Positions 22,659-31,945 of a stretch of DNA of 64,000 nt are shown here, piece after piece. Below the pieces are notes generated by a model. It worked only from the letters and a program-made list of their open reading frames with translations. It was not told the DNA's origin and did no database searches. Positions within the stretch are counted from its first letter, which is position 1. Each line of letters starts with the position of its first letter. Location: assembly GCF_003574135.1 (NCBI RefSeq), contig NZ_AP018341.1, positions 2,207,740 through 2,271,739 on the forward strand, given 5' to 3'. The DNA is from a cyanobacterium endosymbiont of Rhopalodia gibberula. Its GTDB lineage: Bacteria > Cyanobacteriota > Cyanobacteriia > Cyanobacteriales > Microcystaceae. The position numbers and the translations under genes were made by a program.

Positions 22659-23096
22659 TAACTCTCTCCAAATGCTATACAAAATTACAATTCTTCTTAG
22701 AAGCCCCGAAAAAGTATTCTAAAGGCTTGAGCGTTCCCTAGTTCACTATTCTACAATGAAGATGGAACATACCAGAAAATAATTTGGCTCTTCTAAACTG
22801 AGAATGATAGACTAGCAGCTAATAAATCCCAAAATTTTTATTTCGGGAATATTTCGTAATTCTAAAGACTTAATTTTTGTGCAAGTCAAGTGTTTGGAAT
22901 CCTGGAAATCCTTTAAAAAGAAACTTTTGGGGTTTTCCTCTTGCGACTTTTCACAGTTATACTAGAAAAATTAACAATTTTTGTGGGCATGACAAGCATC
23001 ATAGTTGAGAAGTAATTTTAACTACTGAGCAACAAATATTCAAAAACTATAAATCTTTATTAAGATGCAAAAAGTTGGTACACAGTACAATACATT
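22659..23096. other. Spacer upstream of ppa
   Basis: The region should contain the ppa promoter near its left end. No open frame or known RNA is recognisable. A plus-strand hairpin with a T-tract directly follows at 23097, so a plus-strand transcript without a coding region may run through here. Confidence 0.4.
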
Positions 23097-23138
23097 GTCA
23101 GTTTATGATTAAAATCATAAACTGACCTTATTTTTTTT
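23097..23138 (+). terminator. Orphan intrinsic terminator (13-bp stem, T8)
   Basis: Perfect arms gtcagtttatgat and complement enclose a four-base loop and are followed by cttatttttttt. This is the best terminator shape among the window's palindromes. It lies between the divergent ppa and the 2TM gene, where no plus-strand gene precedes it. Confidence 0.75.
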
Positions 23139-23316
23139 AGTAAAATTTGTTTATTGTCCATTAAAAATTCGGTTTGAGAATAGATTATTAACAGTTAGTA
23201 ACTCTCTGTTTTCAGATTCAAGATAGAATCTAAAGAGGTTTGGACTGGCTAATTTTCTGGTGACAATCATAGTCAAACAAGCTGGTTCACTGAGTTGAGT
23301 CTAAAGTAAGTAAATT

Positions 23317-23814
23317 ATGTCAACTTCTAACGTGCAACCCCCTGAGTCCTACAGTCAAAATGATGTCCAAGAAATTCTTCACCTAGCGATCACTCGTACA
23401 GCCGATGGTTCAGAATTGTCAAGAACACAACTGTGGGAAATTGCCACTGAATTAGACATTGATCCTGACTCCCTTAGGTCTGCTGAGCGCGATTGGCTTA
23501 ATAGTAAAATAGTCGAACGTAAACGGCAGGAATTTGATTGTTATAGGCGGGAACAATTGAAACAAAAGGCTGTTCGCTATGCTATTATCAACGGATTTTT
23601 TTTGATTATAAATTTCCTTAGTTCAGGAACTTTATCTTGGTCGTTGTATGCTCTCTTACTCTTAGGCTTGCCACTATCTCTAGATACCTGGAAAACCTTT
23701 CAAACAGAGGGAGAAGCTTATGAACAAGCCTTTCAACGTTGGAGTCTTAAAAAACAGATGAAAGAATCTCTTTCGGGTCTTTGGGATAAGTTAAAAAAGA
23801 CATGGCAATCTTAA
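23317..23814 (+). CDS. 2TM-domain membrane protein
   Basis: The 165-residue protein has a soluble N-terminal part (about 1-85) in which YSQNDVQEILHLAITR and LWEIATELDIDPDSL resemble the short helical module often found before 2TM domains. Two membrane helices follow (roughly 88-104 and 108-122), then an amphipathic C-terminus. The motif LKQKAVRYAIINGFFLIIN matches the 2TM domain (PF13239-like). Function unknown; such proteins are common in cyanobacteria. The next gene begins 80 bases downstream on the same strand, so they may be co-transcribed. Confidence 0.7.
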   Translation: MSTSNVQPPESYSQNDVQEILHLAITRTADGSELSRTQLWEIATELDIDPDSLRSAERDWLNSKIVERKRQEFDCYRREQLKQKAVRYAIINGFFLIINFLSSGTLSWSLYALLLLGLPLSLDTWKTFQTEGEAYEQAFQRWSLKKQMKESLSGLWDKLKKTWQS

Positions 23815-23893
23815 GAAAGTAAAAAACATCGAAAGAGGAAATAGATTATAAAAAGTACAATTCTTAAGAAAGGTTTGCTTGACGGAGTTAATA

Positions 23894-25288
23894 ATGGGAA
23901 AAAAAGTTAACAAGCCAATTCTAGTGGCAGGTGTCGGTATTTCATTTATATTGTGGTTTTATAATAGCTTGAGTCAACACATTCTAGAAGTAGGAGAATG
24001 GGGACTACTCAGCGCAATCTCCTTGGGGTTGGGTTTTTGGTGGCGAAAAGGACAAAAAGAAATGACAAATAAGCCATTGCCAGTAACACGTTTAACTGAA
24101 CAATCAGTCAGAGATGTAATTACCCAAGGAGAGTTAATTCTTAATACCTTAGCTACTGAAGCGCCAGATTGTGATATTTCTGTCTTTAAACAAAAATTAA
24201 TTCAATTATCTTTAGGCTTTGATCGTCAAGAACTAACTATTGCCTTAGCAGGAGGTAAAAAAGTTGGAAAAACAACTTTAAAAAAAATATTATTGGCTCA
24301 AAATATCTCTAATAATATCTCTTTAATAGAGATAGAATCTTTATTTAAAGAAACAAAAATACCTAAAATCAAAGCGGATTTGATATTATTATTAATTACT
24401 GGAGATTTAACCAATTCTCATTGGAAATTTTTACAAAAGTGTAATCAAGACCATCAACGATTCATTTTGGTTTTTAATAAAAAGGATCAGTACATTCCAG
24501 AAGAAAGATCCCTGATTTTAGAACAAGTACGGCAACAACTCAACTCGATGATTGCCCCTTCCGATGTTATTGCCATCAGTGCTGCCCCTCAAGTTTTGAA
24601 GGTTCGCCAGCATGAGGAGAATGGGATAATTCGGGAGTGGACTGAATCCCAACCTCCTGAAATTAACTCTTTGAGTGATCGCTTAAAACTTGTGTTAGAA
24701 CTCGAAACGAAAATGTTAGTTTTGGGAAGTCTATGGCGTGAAGCAGTATCTCTTAAACAACAGGCTAAAGCAAATCTTAATGGCATAAGACGTGATTGTG
24801 CTCTACCTATTATTGAAAAATATCAGTGGATTGCAGCAGCCAGTGCTTTTGCTAATCCTGTAGCTGCTTTAGATTTGTTAGCTACTGCCGCTATTAGTTC
24901 TCAACTAGTTATAGATTTGGGGGTGATTTATCAACAAAAATTATCTTTTTCTCAAGGACAAGCTCTGTCAGGAATAATTGGTAAATTAATAGTTAAATTG
25001 GGATTAGTTGAACTATCAACTCAAACTATTGGCAGTTTTCTCAAAAATAATGCTATCACCTATATTGCTGGAGGAACAGTTCAAGCAATAAGCGCCGCTT
25101 ATTTAACTCGTTTAGCTGGATTAAGTTTAGTAGAACATTTCCAAGATCAAGACCTTGATTCATCGACAATAGAGGAAATAGATTTAACTAAATTACCTCA
25201 AAAAATAAGACGAGTCTTCGAAAAAAATAAACGCACTGCTCTGGTCCAAAATCTTATTCAGCAAACCTTACCCCATTTATCAAATTAA
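23894..25288 (+). CDS. DUF697-containing membrane GTPase-like protein
   Basis: The start is placed at the ATG giving MGKKVNKPILVAG because GGAG lies six bases upstream; an in-frame TTG at 23879 is the alternative. The 464-residue protein begins with two hydrophobic segments. It then has a P-loop GGKKVGKT (residues 120-127) and a base-specificity motif NKKD (195-198). The C-terminal hydrophobic region, around FANPVAALDLLATAAISSQLVIDLG, is the DUF697 domain. The combination matches YcjF-like or Era-like GTPases of unknown role in cyanobacteria. The switch and Asp motif (DxxG) is weak (LLLLITGDL), so GTP hydrolysis is not assured. Confidence 0.75.
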   Translation: MGKKVNKPILVAGVGISFILWFYNSLSQHILEVGEWGLLSAISLGLGFWWRKGQKEMTNKPLPVTRLTEQSVRDVITQGELILNTLATEAPDCDISVFKQKLIQLSLGFDRQELTIALAGGKKVGKTTLKKILLAQNISNNISLIEIESLFKETKIPKIKADLILLLITGDLTNSHWKFLQKCNQDHQRFILVFNKKDQYIPEERSLILEQVRQQLNSMIAPSDVIAISAAPQVLKVRQHEENGIIREWTESQPPEINSLSDRLKLVLELETKMLVLGSLWREAVSLKQQAKANLNGIRRDCALPIIEKYQWIAAASAFANPVAALDLLATAAISSQLVIDLGVIYQQKLSFSQGQALSGIIGKLIVKLGLVELSTQTIGSFLKNNAITYIAGGTVQAISAAYLTRLAGLSLVEHFQDQDLDSSTIEEIDLTKLPQKIRRVFEKNKRTALVQNLIQQTLPHLSN

Positions 25289-26039
25289 CCTTAACGTTTG
25301 TCATGAGGTCATAAATTGTGCATGAGTCATCATCTCAAAGATTTCTAAGTCAGATATTTAATAATTAAAAACAATCATCTTTTCTTAGGAGAAATTAAAT
25401 ACATAGTTTTTCTTATGGTCAGAAGATATACTCCGAATTATTGCTTTTGCCTTCTGGCTACTACTAAAATTTAGTGTATTTCACAAACATAATAATTGCT
25501 GTAAGTATTTATTTCAATCTTCAAAATTGATAAAGATCCTTGATTATTTAATTGTAAAACTTATATATATTTTTCTTATACATTGAACAGCTTTATCAAA
25601 AAGATATTCGTACGGGCAATTATATTTCTAGGAAATAAAGGGATTTCAATATCGATGGTTTTATAAAATATTTTTGTGGTAGATGGGGATACAGTCAAGG
25701 GCTAAATACATTAGTCCCTCGACTGTATTATTTACTAAGTCAATATTCTTGAGGTTTATTTCTCACTAAAGGTACAAATTTCGGGAATATTTTTCCGTAA
25801 ACAAAAAAATATTTGGTTTGCTGTATTTTTGTTCCGAATTTTACCCAGTTATATTTTACCTTTAATGAAAAAAAATCAATCATAAAATTACTATTATTGA
25901 CGTCTAACCTTTTATTACTAAAGTCGGATTAAATGTTTACCCACACGATGATAAGTTTAGTTTTTTTTGCTAGCCTTATTAAGGCTAATTTACTACAATG
26001 GACTAATCCAAATTTGATAAATTTATTTTTGGTAAATTG
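25289..26039. other. Spacer before the lepB relic
   Basis: No frame that I recognise. It includes an almost perfect hairpin at 25689-25728 (atacagtc/gactgtat extended by aggg/ccct with one mismatch) that may mark an old terminator. Its right end probably held the missing N-terminal coding part of the signal peptidase relic, now unreadable. Confidence 0.45.
25689..25728. repeat. Near-perfect hairpin, about 13-bp stem with one mismatch
   Basis: Arms atacagtc-a-aggg and ccct-c-gactgtat enclose roughly 14 bases. It is followed on the plus strand by tatttactaag, a weak T-rich end. It lies about 400 bases after the DUF697 gene and may be its terminator. Confidence 0.5.
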
Positions 26040-26348
26040 ATGCAATCTACCTTACGGGTTAGGTTATTTTTCGTAAGTAATACCCCTAACTATGTTCCTA
26101 ATTGTGGAAATATTGTTATTTTTACCAAATTAGAAACTATTAAAGCTAGTGATTCTGAATTGGCTGATTGTTACATTAAGTGAAAGCTAGTGGTCAATAA
26201 GTTTAGAAAGACTATTCATGTGGTTAATTAAAAAGTTTACCCCAAAAATTATCTTTTAAATGAACCTTACATTGCTGAACTGCTTCAATATCAATTTAGC
26301 CCCCAATTAACTAATGCTAAACTTAGTACTGAAATTTTATTTAAATAA
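26040..26348 (+). pseudogene. Relic of type I signal peptidase (lepB-like)
   Basis: One continuous frame with internal stops (TGA at 26181, a further TAA) still reads like a cyanobacterial signal peptidase I. MQSTLRV stands where SMxPTL carries the catalytic Ser. GNIVIFTKLETIKASDSE matches the GDIVVF block, ADCYIK* the YIKRV(I/V)G block (CGA to TGA), and VVN*KVYPKNYLLNEPYIAE the NGKVYVNN..L.E.YIAE region. Everything before the nucleophile and the C-terminal GDNR block are gone. Another intact copy presumably exists elsewhere. Identification rests on motif memory. Confidence 0.6.
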
Positions 26349-26478
26349 GGGGATAAAATATATGTTTTTGTGATTTTTGTTTAAGGAGGTGATTGTAGAA
26401 AAAGTTTATAAAGTTGGTTGTACTATGAATTGTATTCAATCGTTAAAATAGTTAATAATTCAAGAAAAATTTAAGACC

Positions 26479-27252
26479 ATGAATCCAGATACACTTCAAT
26501 CTCTTTTGCAAGCGATCGCCATAGGAGAAGTAAGCCCCGAACAAGGGTTAGAAAAGCTCAAATATTTCAGTTTTGAATCAGTTGATGAGTTTGCAAAAAT
26601 TGATCATCATCGTTATTTAAGAACAGGATTTCCTGAAGTTATTTGGGGTCCAGGAAAAACCCCTGAACAAATTGCTCAAATCATGCTCACGATGGCATGT
26701 CATTCTTCTCTGGTTATGGCAACTCGTATTGAGCCAACTGTGGCTAAACAACTTAAAAACCAAGTGCCTAATTTAATTTACTATCCAGTGGCTCGTATTT
26801 GTGCCTTAAAAACTTCCGAAATACCTTCGACTGCATTAGGAGTAATTGGGGTTCTTACGGCGGGAACAGCGGATTTACCCGTAGCTGAAGAGACTGCCAT
26901 TACTGCACAACTTTGCGGGTTTGAGGTACGACGGTTGTGGGATGTGGGAGTAGCAGGTATTCATCGTCTATTAAGTCACCGTAAGTTAATTAATCAGGCA
27001 GATGTGTTGATCGTAGTGGCAGGGATGGAAGGAGCTTTACCTAGTGTGGTAGCAGGAATGGTTGACTGTCCAGTAATTGGAGTTCCAACTAGTGTGGGTT
27101 ATGGGGCAAGTTTTGGGGGTGTTTCCCCATTATTGACAATGCTTAATTCTTGTGCAGCAGGGATTGGGGTGGTGAATATTGATAATGGCTTTGGCGCTGC
27201 GATTTTAGCTGGACAAATTTTACGAACCGCTAATCGTTTAATTCACAAATAA
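26479..27252 (+). CDS. larB: LarB-like protein (nickel-pincer cofactor biosynthesis / AIR-carboxylase-like)
   Basis: LarB carboxylates nicotinic acid adenine dinucleotide in the synthesis of the nickel-pincer nucleotide cofactor of lactate racemase. The 257-residue protein has an N-terminal helical part with YRTGFPEVIWGPGK-like sequence (residues about 47-60). A PurE-like C-terminal domain follows with GVLTAGTADLPVAEETA, LWDVGVAGIHRLL, VVAGMEGALPSVVAGMV and IGVPTSVGYGASFGG. These blocks are complete. No larC or larE neighbour is present, as is common for cyanobacterial LarB homologues, so the actual role here is open. Confidence 0.85.
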   Translation: MNPDTLQSLLQAIAIGEVSPEQGLEKLKYFSFESVDEFAKIDHHRYLRTGFPEVIWGPGKTPEQIAQIMLTMACHSSLVMATRIEPTVAKQLKNQVPNLIYYPVARICALKTSEIPSTALGVIGVLTAGTADLPVAEETAITAQLCGFEVRRLWDVGVAGIHRLLSHRKLINQADVLIVVAGMEGALPSVVAGMVDCPVIGVPTSVGYGASFGGVSPLLTMLNSCAAGIGVVNIDNGFGAAILAGQILRTANRLIHK

Positions 27253-27419
27253 AAAATTTTATCAATTAAAAAATTAGTATGATATGCAGCTTCTATAAGT
27301 CACAGATTGCCTAGATAAACTTATCAAATATAGACTATCTGAAAATGTAAACTTTTCAATAAAAATAAAAAGTCAATCATAAAATCATTTATTAACACCT
27401 AAATCATTAATAATAAACT

Positions 27420-28073
27420 GTGTTAAGTTATCTTAAAGGCAATCCGGTTAAAGTACTCAATAATATCCCGAATAGGACTATTCTTATTTTAGAAGTTAAT
27501 CATATGGGCTATGAAATACAAATTTCATCACGATTTGCCCGACAATTAGTTCAGAATCAACTAGAAAACATTCAAGTTTTTACTCATCTACAAATCAGGG
27601 ATGATTATCCCATTTTATATGGTTTTACTACTGTGGCTGAACGAGAGTTATTCCGCCAACTAATCAGTGTCAATGGAATTGGTGCGCAATTAGCAATCAC
27701 GCTAATTGATACATTAGGATTAGAAGAATTAGTACAAGCAATTATTAATGGTAACATTCGGACTCTATCCAAAACACCGGGAGTTGGGAAAAAAACTGCC
27801 GAACGTATTATTTTGGAACTCAAAACTAAACTCTCTCAATTGCAAAAACTATTAGGGATAACTTTATCTTCCACTTCTACTGTTACAATTCCGTCCTTGG
27901 AGGTACTAGAAGATTTGGAAATGACTTTATTAGCATTAGATTATACCAATGAAGAAATTAATCAAGCTATTTCTATTCTTAGTAAAGATAATCAAATGTT
28001 AAAAAATAATAATAGCGAGGAGTGGATTAGAGAAGCAATTATTTGGTTAAGTCAAAACGAAAACCTTACATAG
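27420..28073 (+). CDS. ruvA: Holliday junction branch migration protein RuvA
   Basis: RuvA binds four-way junctions and loads the RuvB motor in recombinational repair. The start is a GTG giving (M)LSYLKGNPVKVLN, which matches the family N-terminus; no suitable ATG is nearby. The 217-residue protein has the N-terminal OB-fold (through FTHLQIRDDYPILYGF), tandem helix-hairpin-helix motifs (LISVNGIGAQLAITLI and LSKTPGVGKKTAERII), and a C-terminal RuvB-binding domain with LEDLEMTLLALDYTNEEI. It looks intact and stands alone on the plus strand. Confidence 0.95.
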   Translation: MLSYLKGNPVKVLNNIPNRTILILEVNHMGYEIQISSRFARQLVQNQLENIQVFTHLQIRDDYPILYGFTTVAERELFRQLISVNGIGAQLAITLIDTLGLEELVQAIINGNIRTLSKTPGVGKKTAERIILELKTKLSQLQKLLGITLSSTSTVTIPSLEVLEDLEMTLLALDYTNEEINQAISILSKDNQMLKNNNSEEWIREAIIWLSQNENLT

Positions 28074-28912
28074 AATTGATATATAAGGTTCTCTATGTAA
28101 GTCTGGTTATGTACATAAAACTTAAATATGAGCTGTCTAAAATAGAAAATTGTCAAAATAGGAGCTAGATACCAAAATTTTTGACTAAAAATCAATAATT
28201 AAGTATGATTCGTTTATCATCCATTATTTTTTAGCATTTCATAACTAAACTCTTATATTAAGAGTACAATTTTTTTTATAAAATTTACGATTTATATCAT
28301 ACAAAGAAAGTATATTTAATGCTCAAACTAGCTTATCTATAGATCTACTTCAATTAGATAAGATAATATTAGTTGATTTAAAACTTATAAATAGATCGTT
28401 AGATTTGATATTTTATCTTGGTAAGACAACTAAGACTCAGACGACGTTTGTAAAAGTTTATTTCTTCGAATGAAAACAATTCATTGGGTTATTGACTGTT
28501 ACCACCGGACACTAAAGTAGTTAGATGGAATGAACTTTGAGTCTGTCTAACGTCATAGTGAACACTTGATCTATTCCGAGTGTGTATATTCTACATAATG
28601 CGTCAATGACTAACTCACGGAAAAGTTAATATATCTCAATAAAAAGATAGATAATAGAGAACGACATACCTGATAGAATCGAGCAGGAGTCCTAAAAAAT
28701 AACTCTTCCAGACTAGCTGTGACAACACTATAACAAACAAAAGCTAGAATTATTACTCTGCAATATTCTCAAAATTCTAAAAACTTGGTCTTTGAAAAAA
28801 TCAAGTTCTTGGACTTACAGAATGTAGTTGGAATAATGGTTTTGGGGGTTATTGGCTACTGATTGGTCATTCTTAGTCTAAAAGGGCTCAGGAAAACAAA
28901 CTATAAAGTTAT
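28074..28912. other. Spacer downstream of ruvA
   Basis: About 840 bases. The segment around 28430-28720 is somewhat GC-richer than the flanks and may be eroded coding sequence, but no frame is long or recognisable. No RNA gene identified. Confidence 0.4.
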
Positions 28913-29152
28913 ATGATCCATTCTCAGTTACATCAAAATACTCTTGAGTTGCTTCTGTCTTTTGTTCTCCCTTATGGCTGTTCTTTTTCCGTGATCTCTG
29001 ATTCCACGTATCGCATTAGTTGCCCTGATTACGAAATTGCCAATAAAGTCTGGGAAAACCGATTTAACTGTATTTTTCCCTTATTTAAATCAGGGCAAGT
29101 GCTTGAGGTAGTAGCATCAAATTATTACGCGAGAAGCCATCCTAAGATCTAA
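28913..29152 (+). CDS. Short hypothetical protein (79 residues)
   Basis: The frame runs from ATG to TAA with a balanced, protein-like composition (LELLLSFVLPYGCSFSVIS, YRISCPDYEIANKVWENRF) unlike random AT-rich frames nearby. I do not recognise the family. No clear ribosome-binding site precedes the ATG. The next sequence downstream is a decayed gene, so this could be an intact small cyanobacterial gene or a fragment that happens to lack stops. Confidence 0.45.
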   Translation: MIHSQLHQNTLELLLSFVLPYGCSFSVISDSTYRISCPDYEIANKVWENRFNCIFPLFKSGQVLEVVASNYYARSHPKI

Positions 29153-29191
29153 ATACTCAAAAATTAGGAAAATTAACCGAGATTTGATCAG

Positions 29192-29890
29192 ATGATGGGT
29201 TTAAAGTACTGCCGTTGTTGTCGCTTTTACACTTATCGTGTAGCAAATGTTGCTTCAGTTAATGATATGACTATGAAAAATATCTATCAAACTTTTTTTG
29301 GAAGAGATCTTGACTTTTGCTACGGGTTATGCGTTTTCGAGATGGGGATTGGTTTATCTGGGTTTAATTGGTTGTGCTATCTATCAAGTTTTACCCATTA
29401 TATAGAGAACATTTCTGTCTACGTAGGATGGTTTACTGTTTAGCCATTAGTAGTTTAGCTCAAACTGCATGAGGACTTCTGTTCCAATGCAGTTTATTTT
29501 TATTGTCAGCAGTAGCAAGGTTTGCCATTTTAATTCCTCTAATTTTGCTTTATCTTGGGTTGAAGATTATACTGAAATTTATTCCCTTAAAATTTTTTAA
29601 AAAAAATAATAGTTGGTGATTTTTTTTGTTATTGTTTATTTTAGCTGAATGAGTGTTACTACGATTCTTAAATATTGCATTTATATTTAATGCTTTTTAA
29701 TGAAATGGATGGGGAATAAGTACTTAGTTTTAAAAAATTTTTATTATGCCAATTACTACTATGTAAGTTATAACTATTCAATTAAGACGGAAAGATTTAG
29801 TTTCTTGTGGAGTTTCTATTTACACTTTAATTATTATTGCTATTTGCTATTTTGATACAGTTAGCATCGCAGCTACAACCTAAATATTAC
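29192..29890 (+). pseudogene. Relic of a TspO/tryptophan-rich sensory-like membrane protein
   Basis: Reading across several frames the sequence gives [19 protein letters not shown], then [59 protein letters not shown] and later LRRKDLVSCGVSIYTLI. These follow the pattern I remember for the larger cyanobacterial TspO-related family (COG3476-like: TPAxYAFSIWGLIYLGL, LRRIGY, AW.FLFQY, RRKD). At least two frameshifts and several stops break it. Boundaries approximate; clearly nonfunctional. Confidence 0.5.
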
Positions 29891-30589
29891 TAAGCTTGCT
29901 AACTTTATATGTTGATTATACTTAAGTTATATAAACTTAACAAAATCATGAATAACTATAAAGATAATTTTTTGAAAATAAATTTAAGTTTAATAAACAG
30001 CCTCTAGTTAGTGGACTAAGATAAATTGTTTGATCAGTTATTAATTGTCTCCTAACCAACCTGATATATAAGTCTAATATTTTTTTATAAAAAAAGTCTA
30101 ATTATTAATAATTAACTATTCTCTCAAATTTTTTTTGAAAAAACTTGATTATTTGATAAAGTCTTCTGAAAAGCTTTAGCATTATACCGCTCACCATCTT
30201 GCTCAACAAAGACGTACATAACATTTTTGAAATTTATATTGATGCTGAATCTATTGAGAAAATAAAGAACCAATTTACAAGTGGTAATATCAGTTTGTAA
30301 AATATAGCTATTTTACAAATTGATTCTTTGATCTATAGTTAGTTGATTAACAAAAAAACAAAGGAAATTCTAGAAATTATTAACAAAAAAAATCCAAAAT
30401 TTATCTAGATATTTTACCTATAATTAATATCAAATTATGATTTAACTTAGAGGATTATAACTACTTTTATCTAGAAAAGTAAACTAATTTATTATGCAAA
30501 ATCTATAATCTCCTTATTTCACTAGTCTTATACTAATTTGCTTGAGGTGTCTTTATAAAGATTAAAGGAAAACATTGGAGAATCCCATT
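29891..30589. other. AT-rich spacer before the ccmP relic
   Basis: About 700 bases with stops in all frames. One plus-strand reading near 30190-30300 (LTILLNKDVHNIFEIYIDAESIEKI) is protein-like but short and unrecognised. No RNA gene found. Confidence 0.4.
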
Positions 30590-31231
30590 TTGAGAGTTGA
30601 ATTACGCAGCTATGTTTATTTAGACCGATTATAATCTCAACACGCCGCCTACATTATGATAGCGTTAGGATTTTTACCTTTACCTGAAGATGCTGTACTA
30701 TGGGTTCAAATTTCTCTAGGAATTAAAATTAACTACATTACAGATGTCGATTTAAAGTCTGCTGTAGTTTATTCTGGAGTGTGATTTATCGAATGTCTTG
30801 ATGGACTTCTAAAAATTCATTCCACTAATCAAAAAGAGGTAAAAACTGCAGGAGGAGCAATTTTAGAGCCTTGAGCTGTTAATCGACAAGATTGTTTAAA
30901 ACTTAAGGTGGTTTCTAGTCAAATTATTATTCGTGATATCGATTCATATCAAGCGCAATTAGTCAATCGTAACCAATGGGGACAAGTGTTATTAGTTAGA
31001 CAAAATCTTTATGTTTTGGAAGTTCAATCAGCTGCTTCTGCAGCGTTAGCGGCTAATGAAGCAGAAAAAGCTGCTTTAATTAATATTCTTCAGATTTCGG
31101 CTATTGGGAGTGTTGGTCAGTTATATTTAGGAAGAGAAGAACGAGATACTATTACAGGTTCCCAAGCAATGTTAGCTTCTATGAAAAGTGTTCCTGGAAG
31201 GGTTCAAGATAGACAAGAAAAAAATGAATGA
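30590..31231 (+). pseudogene. ccmP: Carboxysome shell protein CcmP-like (tandem BMC), inactivated
   Basis: A single frame of 213 codons reads like CcmP, the tandem bacterial-microcompartment shell protein of beta-carboxysomes: [74 protein letters not shown] and [16 protein letters not shown]. It has no frameshift but three premature stops: TAA at 30632, TGA at 30782 and TGA at 30872. The initiator is TTG where ATG is expected. The last 107 codons remain open. Inactivation therefore looks recent. Loss of a carboxysome shell part agrees with loss of autotrophic carbon fixation. Confidence 0.7.
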
Positions 31232-31267
31232 TTACCCCCATTAAATAACTTCTACATTTAATAAGTC

Positions 31268-31945
31268 ATGAACTCTGAATCAACTCCATTATTAAAATTA
31301 TCCGAAGTTAGTTTAACTGATTTTAGGGAAGAAAATAAGTTATTAACTAATATTTCTTTTCAAGTGAATCAGAGTGATCGCTTAGCAATTGTCGGTCCTT
31401 CTGGCGCTGGAAAAACTACTTTATTACGGCTAATTAACCGTTTACAAGAACCCACATCAGGGTTAATTGAATGGGACTCTCAGCCTCTTTGCAATCTTTC
31501 TATTGTTAAACTACGTCAACAAATTGTTCTAGTTCCTCAAGAGCCAAAATTATTAGGTATGACTGTAGAAGAAGCCCTTGCTTACCCTTTAGTATTGCAA
31601 CAGTTATCTAAACTAGAGATTGAACAGGCAATTGATACATGGCAATCACAACTTTCGATCCCTGATGATTGGTTAACTCGAAATGAATTGCAATTATCTT
31701 TAGGACAGCGACAGTTAGTAAGTATTATGCGGGGGTTAATGATGAAACCTAAACTTCTATTGTTAGATGAGCCAACCTCAGCTTTAGATAGCGAGCGTGC
31801 TCAGCAATTAATAGAAACTTTAATTAATTCGAATCAAACAGAACAAACTACTATAATCATGGTAAATCATCAAAAGAAACTTGTTAAACAGTTCGCCCAA
31901 GGTATTTTAACATTAAAAGAAGGACAAGTTCAGTCAATTTCCTAG
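31268..31945 (+). CDS. ABC transporter ATP-binding protein without adjacent permease
   Basis: A 225-residue cytoplasmic ATPase subunit. Walker A GPSGAGKTT lies at residues 43-51, the Q-loop in VLVPQEP, the signature LSLGQRQ at 143-149, Walker B LLLLDEPTSALD from 163, and the switch His in MVNHQKK. All catalytic parts are complete. The sequence resembles the YbbL/FetA type, normally followed by a membrane subunit. Here the downstream 780 bases hold no gene, so the partner is lost or encoded elsewhere. It begins 36 bases after the dead ccmP frame, which may once have shared its transcript. Confidence 0.85.
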   Translation: MNSESTPLLKLSEVSLTDFREENKLLTNISFQVNQSDRLAIVGPSGAGKTTLLRLINRLQEPTSGLIEWDSQPLCNLSIVKLRQQIVLVPQEPKLLGMTVEEALAYPLVLQQLSKLEIEQAIDTWQSQLSIPDDWLTRNELQLSLGQRQLVSIMRGLMMKPKLLLLDEPTSALDSERAQQLIETLINSNQTEQTTIIMVNHQKKLVKQFAQGILTLKEGQVQSIS

